Below, in pieces: positions 15,800 to 23,915 of a stretch of DNA of 64,000 bases. The position numbers and the translations under genes were made by a program. The notes under the pieces are model-generated. The model ran no database searches and had not been told where the DNA came from. It saw only the letters and a list, made by a program, of their open reading frames with translations. The stretch's first letter is position 1. Every line of letters starts with the position of its first letter. Origin of the DNA: Enterococcus alishanensis (lineage in GTDB: Bacteria > Bacillota > Bacilli > Lactobacillales > Enterococcaceae); assembly GCF_019218635.1 (NCBI RefSeq), contig NZ_JAHUZB010000003.1:372001-436000 (forward strand), given 5' to 3'.

Positions 15800-15801
15800 T
15801 A

Positions 15802-17037
15802 ATGCGACAGAAAAATTTGATTTTTTTGGTTCTGAGCCAAGTGTTCTCGGTGTTGGGAACGATGATTGTTCAATTCACATTGTCCTTATATGTTTTAGAT
15901 TTAACAAAATCAGCTTTAACTTTTAGTGTTATTACAGCTTTGTCTATGATTGGTCGATTGGTTAGCCTGCCTTTTTGTGGTATTTTGGCTGATCGCTTAC
16001 CTAAAAAAAGATTGATGATTTTAATGGATAGTTGTTATTTGGTTTTAACGTTAGGTTTACTAGTAGTGATATTTTATCAGCAATCTTTGGTTTTGATCGG
16101 CGGTTTAACAGTCTTGATTGGGATTGTTTCTGCTTTTGAAACACCAGTGGTTCAATCAACTATTCCCTTAGTTGCTGACGAAGCAGCTATTCCAAAAGTT
16201 AATAGTGTGATCAGTTCAGTGGGGATGTTAGGAAATTTACTGGCGCCGGTTTTAGCAGGTATGATTTATCGTTTTGATCGTGTAAATCTGATTTATTTTT
16301 TATGTATCTTGTTATTTTGTTTAGCTCTAATTTGTGAATTCAGTTTAACCATACCTTATTTAAAAAGACCTATGACAACCTCTGTTTTTAAAATGGTAAA
16401 AGACGATTCAAAAGAAGTAATCAATTATTTGAAACAATACCGAGTGATTTGGCATATTTGCTTGATTGCTTTTGCTTTAAATTTCTTTTTGTCTTCCTTT
16501 ATTCAAGTGGTAATTCCTTATTTTAGTCGAATTCATTTGCAAATTAGCAACCAAGAATACGGCATCATGAACGGCATTTTTGCCTTAGGTAGTTTGATTG
16601 GTACGATTATTTTTGGGTTATTGGCAAACAAAATAAATATCCAGTTTATATCGAATTTCTTATTTCAAGCAGGAATATTAATTTTATTGTTAATTGGTCC
16701 TTTTAAATTTATTTCAAACCCTGCAATCGCCTTTTGGACGATGGTTATCTTAATGGCTCTTATGTTGGCCTTAGTTTCTTTAATCTCCATGCAAATGCTG
16801 GTCTACGTTCAAACCCGCGTAAGACAAGAATTATTGGGAAGAATGATGTCTTTAGTTTTAATTGTAAGTACTTTAGCGATGCCTCTAGGACAGTTATTGT
16901 ATGGTTGGTTGAGCCAAGTGATGGCAGTAGAGAATATGTTTTATATTGTTATAATTATTAGTCTTTTAACCTGCTTAATGGCATTTTTAGCTGGAAGAGC
17001 TTTTCGAGTTAAACAAAAAGTAATTCATGTAGAATAA
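15802..17037 (+). CDS. Major facilitator superfamily exporter
   Basis: The 411-aa protein has twelve hydrophobic segments and the motif-A-like loop GILADRLPKKRLMI between helices 2 and 3 (about residue 58). It resembles macrolide-type MFS efflux proteins (Mef/MFS_3 group). It starts 2 bp after the permease stop, and GGATGGAGG precedes it, so it belongs to the TetR-controlled export operon. A three-component operon with both ABC and MFS exporters suggests resistance to one inducing compound (inference). Confidence 0.85.
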   Translation: MRQKNLIFLVLSQVFSVLGTMIVQFTLSLYVLDLTKSALTFSVITALSMIGRLVSLPFCGILADRLPKKRLMILMDSCYLVLTLGLLVVIFYQQSLVLIGGLTVLIGIVSAFETPVVQSTIPLVADEAAIPKVNSVISSVGMLGNLLAPVLAGMIYRFDRVNLIYFLCILLFCLALICEFSLTIPYLKRPMTTSVFKMVKDDSKEVINYLKQYRVIWHICLIAFALNFFLSSFIQVVIPYFSRIHLQISNQEYGIMNGIFALGSLIGTIIFGLLANKINIQFISNFLFQAGILILLLIGPFKFISNPAIAFWTMVILMALMLALVSLISMQMLVYVQTRVRQELLGRMMSLVLIVSTLAMPLGQLLYGWLSQVMAVENMFYIVIIISLLTCLMAFLAGRAFRVKQKVIHVE

Positions 17038-17048
17038 GTTTTAAAATG

Positions 17049-17073
17049 AGGCCGGTAAATCCTGCCTTTTTTT
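17049..17073 (+). terminator. Short terminator between convergent genes
   Basis: AGGCCGG pairs with CCTGCCT (one mismatch), followed by TTTTTTTA. It probably ends the export operon. Confidence 0.6.
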
Positions 17074-17608
17074 ATTCAACGCCACTATGGTAAAAAGTCG
17101 TAATAATTTTGGCCATTTCTTCTGGTGATTCAGGCTTTGCTTGTTCTAACCATTGGGATACAGCGTTTAAAAATCCACCTGCTTTAAAAGCTAATTGATA
17201 GGGCTGTTTATTTATTGGAAAGTCACTTGATTGAAAAACAGACTCAAAAAGATGGTTATAGCTACTAAAACTAGTTAGCAGGAAATCAAATAAATCATTT
17301 TTTTTAAGTATTTGTAGTAGTTGCCACTGATCTTTTAGAAAATAAAAATGTTGGCAAATGATTTTTTCTTCGTCTGTAATACCAAGGTTCTTTATCTCTT
17401 GAAAATGAACGAGCAAAAGTTGAGTAAGATGGTCATGGATGATGTCTTTTTTAGAGCGATAATGTCGATAAAAAGTGCGCTGATCTAATTGCGCTTTTTC
17501 AGCAATCTGTTTAATCGTAATTGATTCATAAGTTTGTTCTTCCATCAAATTATATAATGCTTGCCAAAGCCACATTTTTGATTGGCTAATCTGTTTATTT
17601 TTTTTCAT
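17072..17608 (-). CDS. TetR/AcrR-family regulator
   Basis: The 178-aa protein has a helix-turn-helix at about residues 28-60 (ESITIKQIAEKAQLDQRTFYRHYRSKKDII). Its C-terminal domain resembles the TetR_C_7-type of dihydroxyacetone-operon activator-like proteins (QAFKAGGFLNAVSQWL region). It is divergent from an aldo/keto reductase gene. The dyad TGTCACA-N2-TGTGACA in the shared region is the probable operator, so it likely controls that reductase. Confidence 0.82.
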   Translation of the reverse strand: MKKNKQISQSKMWLWQALYNLMEEQTYESITIKQIAEKAQLDQRTFYRHYRSKKDIIHDHLTQLLLVHFQEIKNLGITDEEKIICQHFYFLKDQWQLLQILKKNDLFDFLLTSFSSYNHLFESVFQSSDFPINKQPYQLAFKAGGFLNAVSQWLEQAKPESPEEMAKIITTFYHSGVE

Positions 17609-17697
17609 TGGATTCCTGCCTCATATTGAATAATTTGTAGCACTTTTTAAAAAGAATTGAATTCCTTATTTTCATCAGTATATAATCATTCCATAAA

Positions 17698-17713
17698 TGT
17701 CACAAGTGTGACA
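17698..17713. promoter_or_regulatory. Palindromic operator in the TetR/aldo-keto reductase divergon
   Basis: TGTCACA-AG-TGTGACA has perfect 7-bp arms and lies 13 bp before the reductase start. It is the best operator candidate in the divergent region. Confidence 0.6.
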
Positions 17714-17726
17714 AAAGGAGACTTAT

Positions 17727-18671
17727 ATGGAATTACGAAGATTTGGTGGAACGGAATTAAAATTGTCACCATTAGGTTTAGGAACTTGGCAGTTTTCTAA
17801 TAATGTAGGAATCGGTGCGCGATTTTGGAAAGATCTTTCCTACGAAAAAATGAAAGAAATTGTACAATTTAGTTTGGATCAGGGAATTAATTGGTTAGAT
17901 ACTGCCGAAGCTTATGGGAATGGTACATCAGAAAAAAATATTGGGAAAATATTATCAGAACTAGAGCCAAAGCCTTACTTAGCCGATAAATGGTGGCCCT
18001 TCATGCGATCAGCTAAATCAATTGGTCAAACAATTGATCAAAGATTAGAACTGCTTCAAATAAATCAGATTAGTCTTCATCAAATTCATCATCCTACTTC
18101 TTTTTCGTCAATTGAGAAACAAATGGATCAAATGTGTCAATTGATCCAAAAAAATAAGATTCAATATGTAGGCGTTAGTAATTTTTCAGCCAATCAGATG
18201 AAAAAAGCCGAAAAATATTTACGGAATGCAGGAGCACAATTAGTGTCCAACCAAGTGCGCTATAATTTAATTGATCGCAGAATTGAAGATAATGGTGTCT
18301 TGGCTTTGGCAAAAGAACTTAATGTCGCGATTATTGCCTACTCTCCATTACACCAAGGATTATTAACTGGAAAATATCATGATAATCCCCAGCAGCTAAA
18401 ACAATTATTTTGGTTAAAAAAATTCCAATATGGTTTAACTGAAAAAAATCTCAAGAAAACCCAGCTATTAGTTGATCATTTAGTAGAACTAGGCCAAAAA
18501 CATCAGAAAACTCCTGCTCAAATTGCATTGAATTGGCTTATTAATGTTCAGGGAGAGACAATTTTTGCGATTCCAGGAGCTAGCAGTTTAGGTCAGGTTA
18601 AACAAAACGTCGCAGCTACGAATTTCAGATTGTCTCAGTCAGAAATTTCTTCCCTCAGCGGCTTCAAATAA
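17727..18671 (+). CDS. Aldo/keto reductase
   Basis: The 314-aa TIM-barrel oxidoreductase has the family catalytic set: WLDTAEAYGNGTSE (Asp and Tyr, about residues 51-64), a Lys in YLADKWWPF (about 88; wild-type family members have K after a beta strand) and a His in QIHHPT (about 121). NADPH-binding residues lie in the C-terminal IPGASSLGQVKQN. AAAGGAG precedes the start. It lies opposite a TetR gene with a shared dyad, so its expression is probably induced by a carbonyl or toxic compound. Substrate unknown. Confidence 0.88.
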   Translation: MELRRFGGTELKLSPLGLGTWQFSNNVGIGARFWKDLSYEKMKEIVQFSLDQGINWLDTAEAYGNGTSEKNIGKILSELEPKPYLADKWWPFMRSAKSIGQTIDQRLELLQINQISLHQIHHPTSFSSIEKQMDQMCQLIQKNKIQYVGVSNFSANQMKKAEKYLRNAGAQLVSNQVRYNLIDRRIEDNGVLALAKELNVAIIAYSPLHQGLLTGKYHDNPQQLKQLFWLKKFQYGLTEKNLKKTQLLVDHLVELGQKHQKTPAQIALNWLINVQGETIFAIPGASSLGQVKQNVAATNFRLSQSEISSLSGFK

Positions 18672-18684
18672 TTCTCTATTCAAT

Positions 18685-18723
18685 AAAAAAACTCCCTTAG
18701 ATAACTAATGATCTAAGGGAGTT
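18685..18723 (-). terminator. Terminator for the RidA gene
   Basis: ACTCCCTTAGAT pairs with ATCTAAGGGAGT (perfect 12-bp stem). On the minus strand it is followed by seven T residues, so it mainly stops the minus-strand gene; it also faces the aldo/keto reductase gene. Confidence 0.88.
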
Positions 18724-18726
18724 ATG

Positions 18727-19068
18727 TTAATCGTTTAGTGGAACTAAAGCATCAATTTCCACTTTGAAATCTGGATGAACCAACCCTGCGACGATAACTA
18801 AAGTCATCGTGGGTTTATTTTCTCCATAAAAAGCAGTTAATTTTTCTTTAACGGCGTTTAAGTATTGACTATGGGTTAAATAGACATTCATCTTGGCGAT
18901 ATTTTTGCGGGATGCTTGATTTTCAGAGATAATTAGTGCAATTTTTTCTAACACAATGTCGAGCTGTTCTTCGATTGAATCAGGAATGAAATTGTCCTTT
19001 TGAGGTGTCTGGCCCGAAATTATTAATAACGGTTCCCTAATGATTTTACTATCAGTATAAATTGCCAT
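18727..19068 (-). CDS. RidA/YjgF-family protein
   Basis: The 113-aa protein fits the YjgF/YER057c/UK114 (RidA) fold, whose best-known members hydrolyse reactive enamine/imine intermediates from PLP enzymes. Motifs include ISGQTP (about residue 17), the helix EEQLDIVLEKI and the C-terminal KVEIDALVPL. The usual catalytic Arg of the RNPAR-type motif is not evident in the middle region, so it may be a non-RidA subfamily. AGGAGG is well placed for the ATG at 19068; the longer frame to 19101 is not used. It is monocistronic. Confidence 0.8.
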   Translation of the reverse strand: MAIYTDSKIIREPLLIISGQTPQKDNFIPDSIEEQLDIVLEKIALIISENQASRKNIAKMNVYLTHSQYLNAVKEKLTAFYGENKPTMTLVIVAGLVHPDFKVEIDALVPLND

Positions 19069-19158
19069 AAAAATCCTCCTTTTTTTGAAATTATAGCACA
19101 AATGGAGCGGTTTATTTATGGTAGACTGATATCAGGACATTCCACGAGGAGGAGCTAC

Positions 19159-19572
19159 ATGAAAAGAAATTCAACAATCAAATGGAAAATCCCAGCAAAT
19201 GTTGAAAGAGTTTGGGAGATTGTTACGAATAATCAAGATGTTCGTTGGCGTAGTGACGTAGAACATTTAGAAATTATTTCTGAAAATGTTTTTATTGAGC
19301 ATTTTAAAGGTGGCGGTCAGACGAAGTTCACTATCGTCGCAAAAGAAGCCAATCAACTTTATGCGTTTCAAATGGGAAATAAATTTTTTCAAGGGGAATG
19401 GGTCGGTCGTTTTGAAGAAGTTTCTTCTGAAGAGACCGTTTTGAATTTTAGTGAGCAGCTTGACATAAAAAATCCAATTATCTATGTTTTATCGTTTTTC
19501 ATGATGAATTTAAAGAAAATGCAGCGAACCTATATGGAGGATTTACAAAGGCGGGTTGCTGATGAAAATTGA
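19159..19572 (+). CDS. SRPBCC (START-like) family protein
   Basis: The 137-aa protein begins with IKWKIPANVERVWEIVTN, the typical first strand and helix of polyketide cyclase/SRPBCC proteins. It continues with the pattern FEEVSSEETVLNFSEQL of the beta sheet and a C-terminal helix. Such proteins bind hydrophobic ligands; no enzymatic residue set is evident. GAGGAGGAG precedes the ATG at 19159. Its stop overlaps the next gene's start region by 11 bp, so it is co-translated with the AlkD-like gene. Confidence 0.75.
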   Translation: MKRNSTIKWKIPANVERVWEIVTNNQDVRWRSDVEHLEIISENVFIEHFKGGGQTKFTIVAKEANQLYAFQMGNKFFQGEWVGRFEEVSSEETVLNFSEQLDIKNPIIYVLSFFMMNLKKMQRTYMEDLQRRVADEN

Positions 19573-20272
19573 TGAGATCGTCATTCATTTACAAGAACAA
19601 GCTTCGGAAAAATATAAAAATAATGTAATTAAATTGGGTATTCCCGCTGAAAACACAATCGGTGTTGCTACGACTGATTTAAGGAAAATAGCACGTAAAC
19701 TACCAAAAGAGCCTGAATTTTTATTAGAGTTATGGGATACAGGTTACCACGAGTGCAAAATATTGTCTGTCTTGGCGCTGAGACCGAAAGACGTGACTGA
19801 AGAGATGGTTGAGAAGCTTATGACAGAGATTGTCTCTTGGGACTTGTGTGATTTATTTTGTAAAAATATTTTAATTAAAAAAGATTTTGACCAATATATC
19901 CAACGCTGGGTTAGTGAGGAAAGTTTGTATTATAAAAGGGCAGCCTTTACTTTAATCGCTAGTACATCTGTTCATGCCACTATATCGGAAGAGGAAATCC
20001 AGAAATATTTACAATTGATTCAAGTGCAATCAAACGATGAGCGTATACTAGTGAAAAAATCGGTCTCTTGGGCGTTAAGAGAGTTAGGCAAAACAAACGA
20101 AACAGCAAAAGAACTAAGTATTTTGACTGCTGAAGAATTGCTTGCTTCTGAAAACAAAGCGCAAAAATGGATTGGCAAAGATGCCCTAAAAGAATTGGTA
20201 ACATTGGTCAAAGTCAGTGGACGGCAGCGATTAATTTCTGACAAATCCAAGATGGGACGAGTAGCAAAATAG
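19562..20272 (+). CDS. DNA alkylation repair (AlkD-like HEAT-repeat) protein
   Basis: The 236-aa all-helical protein matches the AlkD family: IPAENTIGVATTDLRKIARKL (about residues 24-44), WDTGYHECKILSVLAL (about 60-75), WDLCDLFCKN (about 94-103) and KSVSWALRELGK (about 162-173). AlkD glycosylases excise positively charged N3/N7-alkylated bases. The WD.CD catalytic Asp region is present. The start at ATG 19562 is favoured over TTG 19556. Coupled to the SRPBCC gene. It could also be one of the non-catalytic AlkD paralogues. Confidence 0.82.
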   Translation: MKIDEIVIHLQEQASEKYKNNVIKLGIPAENTIGVATTDLRKIARKLPKEPEFLLELWDTGYHECKILSVLALRPKDVTEEMVEKLMTEIVSWDLCDLFCKNILIKKDFDQYIQRWVSEESLYYKRAAFTLIASTSVHATISEEEIQKYLQLIQVQSNDERILVKKSVSWALRELGKTNETAKELSILTAEELLASENKAQKWIGKDALKELVTLVKVSGRQRLISDKSKMGRVAK

Positions 20273-20293
20273 CTTGATTTTTAATTAAAAGTC

Positions 20294-20854
20294 TCAATAT
20301 TGCCGTACAAAAGGTGGCGTATATGAGGCGATAAATTCTTCTATCTCAGTTAAGGAATCAGAGAAAAGAATTTTTTTACGGTCTTCAGCGAAAAGAAAAT
20401 TTTTATCTACCATATTGTCGTAAGTTTTAGCAAGAAAATCATAAAACCCGTCAACATTAAATAAGATACAAGGGTGAGGATTTTGACCAATCCGACCCCA
20501 TGAAATCATTTCAGTGATTTCCTCTAATGTTCCAGGACCACCAGGTAAGGCGATGAACACTTCAGCTAACTGAAACATTTGCTCTTTGCGGGCAATCATA
20601 TCAGGAACTTCGTACATTTTAGTCAAATTAGGATGAGCCAGTTCTCGTTCTTTCAAAAATGTTGGAATCACGCCAATGGCTTTTCCGCCAGATTCAAGGA
20701 CAGTATCAGCTACAATACCCATTAGACCGGCTTTCCCACCGCCAAAAATTAAAGTATGCCCGTTTTCAGCAATCCATTTACCTAAGCGCACTGCTGATTC
20801 TTGAAAAATTTCTTGATTTCCTTTATTTGCACCACAATAGACTGTAATATTCAT
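20294..20854 (-). CDS. LOG-family protein (TIGR00730; nucleotide 5'-monophosphate phosphoribohydrolase-like)
   Basis: The 186-aa Rossmann-fold protein has the family motifs GGGKAGLMG (about residue 38) and PGGPGTLEEITE (about 103, the PGGxGTxxE signature). LOG-family enzymes split cytokinin riboside or other nucleoside monophosphates into base and ribose 5-phosphate. The real bacterial substrate is often unknown. AAAAGGAG precedes the start at 20854. It converges with the AlkD-like gene. No operon partner. Confidence 0.88.
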   Translation of the reverse strand: MNITVYCGANKGNQEIFQESAVRLGKWIAENGHTLIFGGGKAGLMGIVADTVLESGGKAIGVIPTFLKERELAHPNLTKMYEVPDMIARKEQMFQLAEVFIALPGGPGTLEEITEMISWGRIGQNPHPCILFNVDGFYDFLAKTYDNMVDKNFLFAEDRKKILFSDSLTEIEEFIASYTPPFVRQY

Positions 20855-21023
20855 TATTTAAACTCCTTTTTGATAGGTTCAAGTAAATTATACCAAAATC
20901 TAAGTCAAGAACGAAAGAATTATTCGAAAGTACTAATTATCTATTACTACTTATTTTCAAAAAAGATAAAAGTATCTCACTAAAAAGCAATTATTAATTT
21001 AAATTGAAGGAGTAGATTCAACT

Positions 21024-21278
21024 ATGAAGATATCAGAAATGAAAAATCTAGGTCCTGTAGCTGAAGAAAAATTAATGGCTGTAGGGATTAACGATAGTCA
21101 AGCACTAAAAGAAGTAGGTACCGAAACAGCATTTTTAAAAGTGCGTCACCTCGTAGATGAAGGTGCTTGTTTACATTTTCTTTATGGTTTAGATGCAGCT
21201 ATTCTAGATATTCCCAAAAAAGAATTAACCCACCAACGAAAAAAAAGTTTGAAAGAATTCTTTAATGAATTAAAGTAA
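21024..21278 (+). CDS. TfoX C-terminal domain protein
   Basis: The 84-aa protein consists only of the TfoX/Sxy C-terminal domain: MKNLGPVAEEKLMAVGINDSQ is the helix-hairpin-helix-like start, followed by the H.LYGLDAAI region and a basic tail. In other bacteria this domain is fused to an N-terminal domain and linked to competence; stand-alone copies are common in Firmicutes and uncharacterised. GAAGGAG precedes the ATG. Monocistronic. Confidence 0.8.
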   Translation: MKISEMKNLGPVAEEKLMAVGINDSQALKEVGTETAFLKVRHLVDEGACLHFLYGLDAAILDIPKKELTHQRKKSLKEFFNELK

Positions 21279-21309
21279 TGCAGATTGTTATTCAATTTTT
21301 GATCAGAAT

Positions 21310-21378
21310 AAAATGTAAAAAAGATTTTACATTTTATTTTGATTCAGCTATACTAATTTTTGTAAAACATGTTTTACA
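21310..21378 (+). promoter_or_regulatory. Autoregulated promoter with two TGTAAAA-type operators
   Basis: Operator 1: AAAATGTAAAA / TTTTACATTTT (21310-21335, perfect 11-bp arms). Operator 2: the perfect 18-bp palindrome TGTAAAACATGTTTTACA (21361-21378). TTTACA (21326-21331, inside operator 1), 17 bp, TATACT (21349-21354) forms the promoter. The XRE protein encoded next is the obvious candidate repressor. Confidence 0.8.
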
Positions 21379-21392
21379 TTTGAGGTGAAATA

Positions 21393-21611
21393 ATGCAAAA
21401 TTCGATTCGTCAAAGGCGAAAACAGTTGAAGATCTCGCAAGAAGAATTAGCGAAATTGACTGAGGTAACTAGACAAACGATTTTAGCAGTCGAAAATGAT
21501 AAGTATGACCCGTCATTAAGATTGGCATTCTTATTAGCAGATGAATTAAACACGACGGTGGATGATTTATTTGATTTCAATCGGGAAATGGGGAAAAAAG
21601 ATGACTTCTGA
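21393..21611 (+). CDS. XRE-family (Cro/CI-like) transcriptional regulator
   Basis: The 72-aa protein is a compact helix-turn-helix domain: RRKQLKISQEELAKLTEVTRQTI (about residues 7-29), VENDKYDPSLRLAFLLA and an acidic DDLF tail. It is typical of the small repressors paired with a membrane protein gene in Firmicutes. GAGGTGAAA precedes the ATG. It overlaps the next gene by 11 bp, and the two palindromes upstream suggest tight autoregulation. Confidence 0.88.
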   Translation: MQNSIRQRRKQLKISQEELAKLTEVTRQTILAVENDKYDPSLRLAFLLADELNTTVDDLFDFNREMGKKDDF

Positions 21612-22074
21612 AAGCTATTTAAAATTTTTAGCAGTAACAAATTGCGTAAATTATGGGATGTATTGTATCTCAGCCTTTATTCTCTTAAATTATAATGACC
21701 GTAGTTTAAGGTTGGGTACGTTGATTGCACTGGTGATTGTTTTCACGGTGACTTCTTTTATTCAAATTCGTTATCCTGCGAGTAAAGGAATATCCACTAC
21801 TAGAACAGGAAATAAAGATCCTATGAAACAAAGTATTTTATATTGGGCGAAAGATGAACGTGAATTAATGAGTGCTTTGAAAACTACTGCTCATGGCTAT
21901 GTCTATTCAGCCCATTTTCTGATGATTGTACCTTTTCTTATTTTATTTTTTGCTTTAACGAAATTGCCACTGGTTCAGCTGTTAAATCTTATTTTACTTA
22001 TATTTTTCTTGTTTTGGGCTTTCTTAAATGTCAAATATGTTACAGATTTTAAGAATTATAGTCAAGAAGGGTAG
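21601..22074 (+). CDS. Multi-pass membrane protein paired with the XRE regulator
   Basis: The 157-aa protein has four predicted membrane segments (about residues 8-27, 34-55, 103-122 and 127-146) with a hydrophilic loop of about 45 residues containing GISTTRTG. The family is not one I can name. The ATG at 21601 overlaps the end of the regulator gene; the longer frame to 21562 only runs inside that gene. Such XRE-membrane pairs are common, but their signal is usually unknown. Confidence 0.65.
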   Translation: MTSESYLKFLAVTNCVNYGMYCISAFILLNYNDRSLRLGTLIALVIVFTVTSFIQIRYPASKGISTTRTGNKDPMKQSILYWAKDERELMSALKTTAHGYVYSAHFLMIVPFLILFFALTKLPLVQLLNLILLIFFLFWAFLNVKYVTDFKNYSQEG

Positions 22075-22168
22075 ATAGTTGTTACTTTTGTATTCCATCT
22101 GCTAAGATAAATGAAAAGGCGTACTTTAATTAAATAGTAAGAACGATTTTCATGAATACGGAGAAAAT

Positions 22169-23215
22169 ATGAAAAAAAATATATTAGTGATTGGTGCTTC
22201 CGGCAGTCTTGGTTTTGAAATTTGTCGTAGTCTTCACAAAGTCTTTGACGAAAAAGTCACAGTTTTAGTTGGCGACTATCGAAAAGAACGAGGACCCAAG
22301 ACAGTTGAACGCTTAGAAAAATTAGAAATCGCAGCCAAATTTATTTATACAGATTTTTCTGAATACAAAAGTTTAGATGATGCAATTAACCAACCACTAG
22401 ACTGTGTGATAGTGGCCGTAAAACAAAATAAACCAGTCTTGCAGGAATTGTGTTCCATTTACAGTATTCCTTGTATCGATTTGACAGCTTATGGAAGTTT
22501 TACTAACTTTGTTGAGAATGTCTTGCCGAATAATGGTGCGCCCTCAATCATGATGGCAGGTTTTTTTCCGGGATTATCTGGGGTGCTAGTCCATTCAGCT
22601 GTTAGCGATTTTAGTGAGATTCAACAAGTAAAAGTTAATTTGGTCCAAAATAAAAATGCCCAAGTTGGTCTGTCTGGAATTGAAGACATGTTGAAGATTA
22701 TTCACCAACCTGTGGGGGATGCCGCTCATGGCTTTCGAGAAGTAGAGACGATTAATATTAAACAACGGACATTTAAAATAAGAAAAATTGCCCATGATGA
22801 AGGAGCAGTTTTGGATGAGAAATTGGGAATCGGACTACCAACTTATCAAACAGGCTGGAATCAAAATGGTTTTAATCATTTGGTTAGTTTTCTGTTGGAG
22901 TATGGCTTAGCTGAGCCTTTGTTAAAGATTGCCAAAAAATTAAAGTTAAAATTTAATGCACGACATAATGATGAGCGGGTTTATTTAGAAGTAGAGGCTT
23001 CCGGTATCAAATTTCAAGAACAGACTACAGAAAAAATTCAAATTGAAGCCACTTCAAATTATGGAATAACCGCCGATTTTTGCGCGCTGGTAACCAAAAA
23101 AATATTAAATAATCGTGCGATCAAAGGAGTAAAGTATCCTTTTCAATTTATGGGTCTTGAAGTTTTAGATCAATTAGCTCAATTAGGACAGCTGAAAAAA
23201 ATTATTCCCGCTTAA
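22169..23215 (+). CDS. Saccharopine dehydrogenase-like NAD(P)-binding protein
   Basis: The 348-aa protein starts with a Rossmann motif VIGASGSLGFEICRSL (about residues 6-21). It continues with the DCVIVAV and AGFFPGLSG stretches typical of saccharopine dehydrogenase-family reductases. Substrate-binding residues for lysine metabolism are not evident, and no lysine genes are near, so the family label does not fix the reaction. It is followed after 13 bp by a methyltransferase gene, so the two may work together on one small molecule (inference). Confidence 0.75.
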   Translation: MKKNILVIGASGSLGFEICRSLHKVFDEKVTVLVGDYRKERGPKTVERLEKLEIAAKFIYTDFSEYKSLDDAINQPLDCVIVAVKQNKPVLQELCSIYSIPCIDLTAYGSFTNFVENVLPNNGAPSIMMAGFFPGLSGVLVHSAVSDFSEIQQVKVNLVQNKNAQVGLSGIEDMLKIIHQPVGDAAHGFREVETINIKQRTFKIRKIAHDEGAVLDEKLGIGLPTYQTGWNQNGFNHLVSFLLEYGLAEPLLKIAKKLKLKFNARHNDERVYLEVEASGIKFQEQTTEKIQIEATSNYGITADFCALVTKKILNNRAIKGVKYPFQFMGLEVLDQLAQLGQLKKIIPA

Positions 23216-23228
23216 ATGAAAGGGGGAA

Positions 23229-23858
23229 ATGAGCATTCGAATCATTATCGGAATTGTTATATCGTTAGCAGTGTTAATCATTTTGTACCGACAATTATTA
23301 CAACAATCAAAAATGCCAACTGGTTTTTTAGGAAAGATTATGATGAAGCTCTGGAATCGTGTCTACCTACCAATGGTTTATTGGAGTACTAATGAAATAA
23401 AGGATAAAAAGGTCACGGCTATTTTGGATGTAGGTATTGGCAATGGTGCGTCGACCGAATATTTAAATCGATTATTTACTCCAACTAAAACGATTGGGAT
23501 TGATATTTCTGATACTGCAATCGCCCTTGCTCAAGAAAAATATACGCATCCAACATTATCTTTTTCGGTAGATGATGTATTAGCAACCGACTTTGTAGCT
23601 GAAAGCTTTGATTTAATTTGTGCCTTTCAAAATCATTTTCACTGGAATGATCTTTTTGCAGGTTTATCAGAACTGAAACGAGTGTTAAAAAAAGACGGCT
23701 TAATTTTAATTGCTTGTGAGCAAACTAAAATTAAGTATTATTTGCCGGAATTAACCGATGATAAATTTCAAGCTGAGTTAAATCAAATCGGTTTAGTTTT
23801 AAAAAGTAGCCAATATAAAAATGGTTGGACAGCTTATCATATTTGTAATAAAACGTAG
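23229..23858 (+). CDS. Class I SAM-dependent methyltransferase
   Basis: The 209-aa protein has an N-terminal membrane-anchor-like helix (about residues 4-22). A Rossmann-like methyltransferase domain follows: ILDVGIGNGASTEYLN is motif I (about residue 65), IGIDIS motif post-I (about 89) and FDLICAFQNHFHW motif II region (about 126). AAGGGGG precedes the ATG. It is co-transcribed with the saccharopine dehydrogenase-like gene. Substrate unknown. Confidence 0.85.
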   Translation: MSIRIIIGIVISLAVLIILYRQLLQQSKMPTGFLGKIMMKLWNRVYLPMVYWSTNEIKDKKVTAILDVGIGNGASTEYLNRLFTPTKTIGIDISDTAIALAQEKYTHPTLSFSVDDVLATDFVAESFDLICAFQNHFHWNDLFAGLSELKRVLKKDGLILIACEQTKIKYYLPELTDDKFQAELNQIGLVLKSSQYKNGWTAYHICNKT

Positions 23859-23915
23859 AAATTCACGACAGAAATGTTGTGTTTTTTTGTTATACTTAGA
23901 AAATGGAGGTGGATA

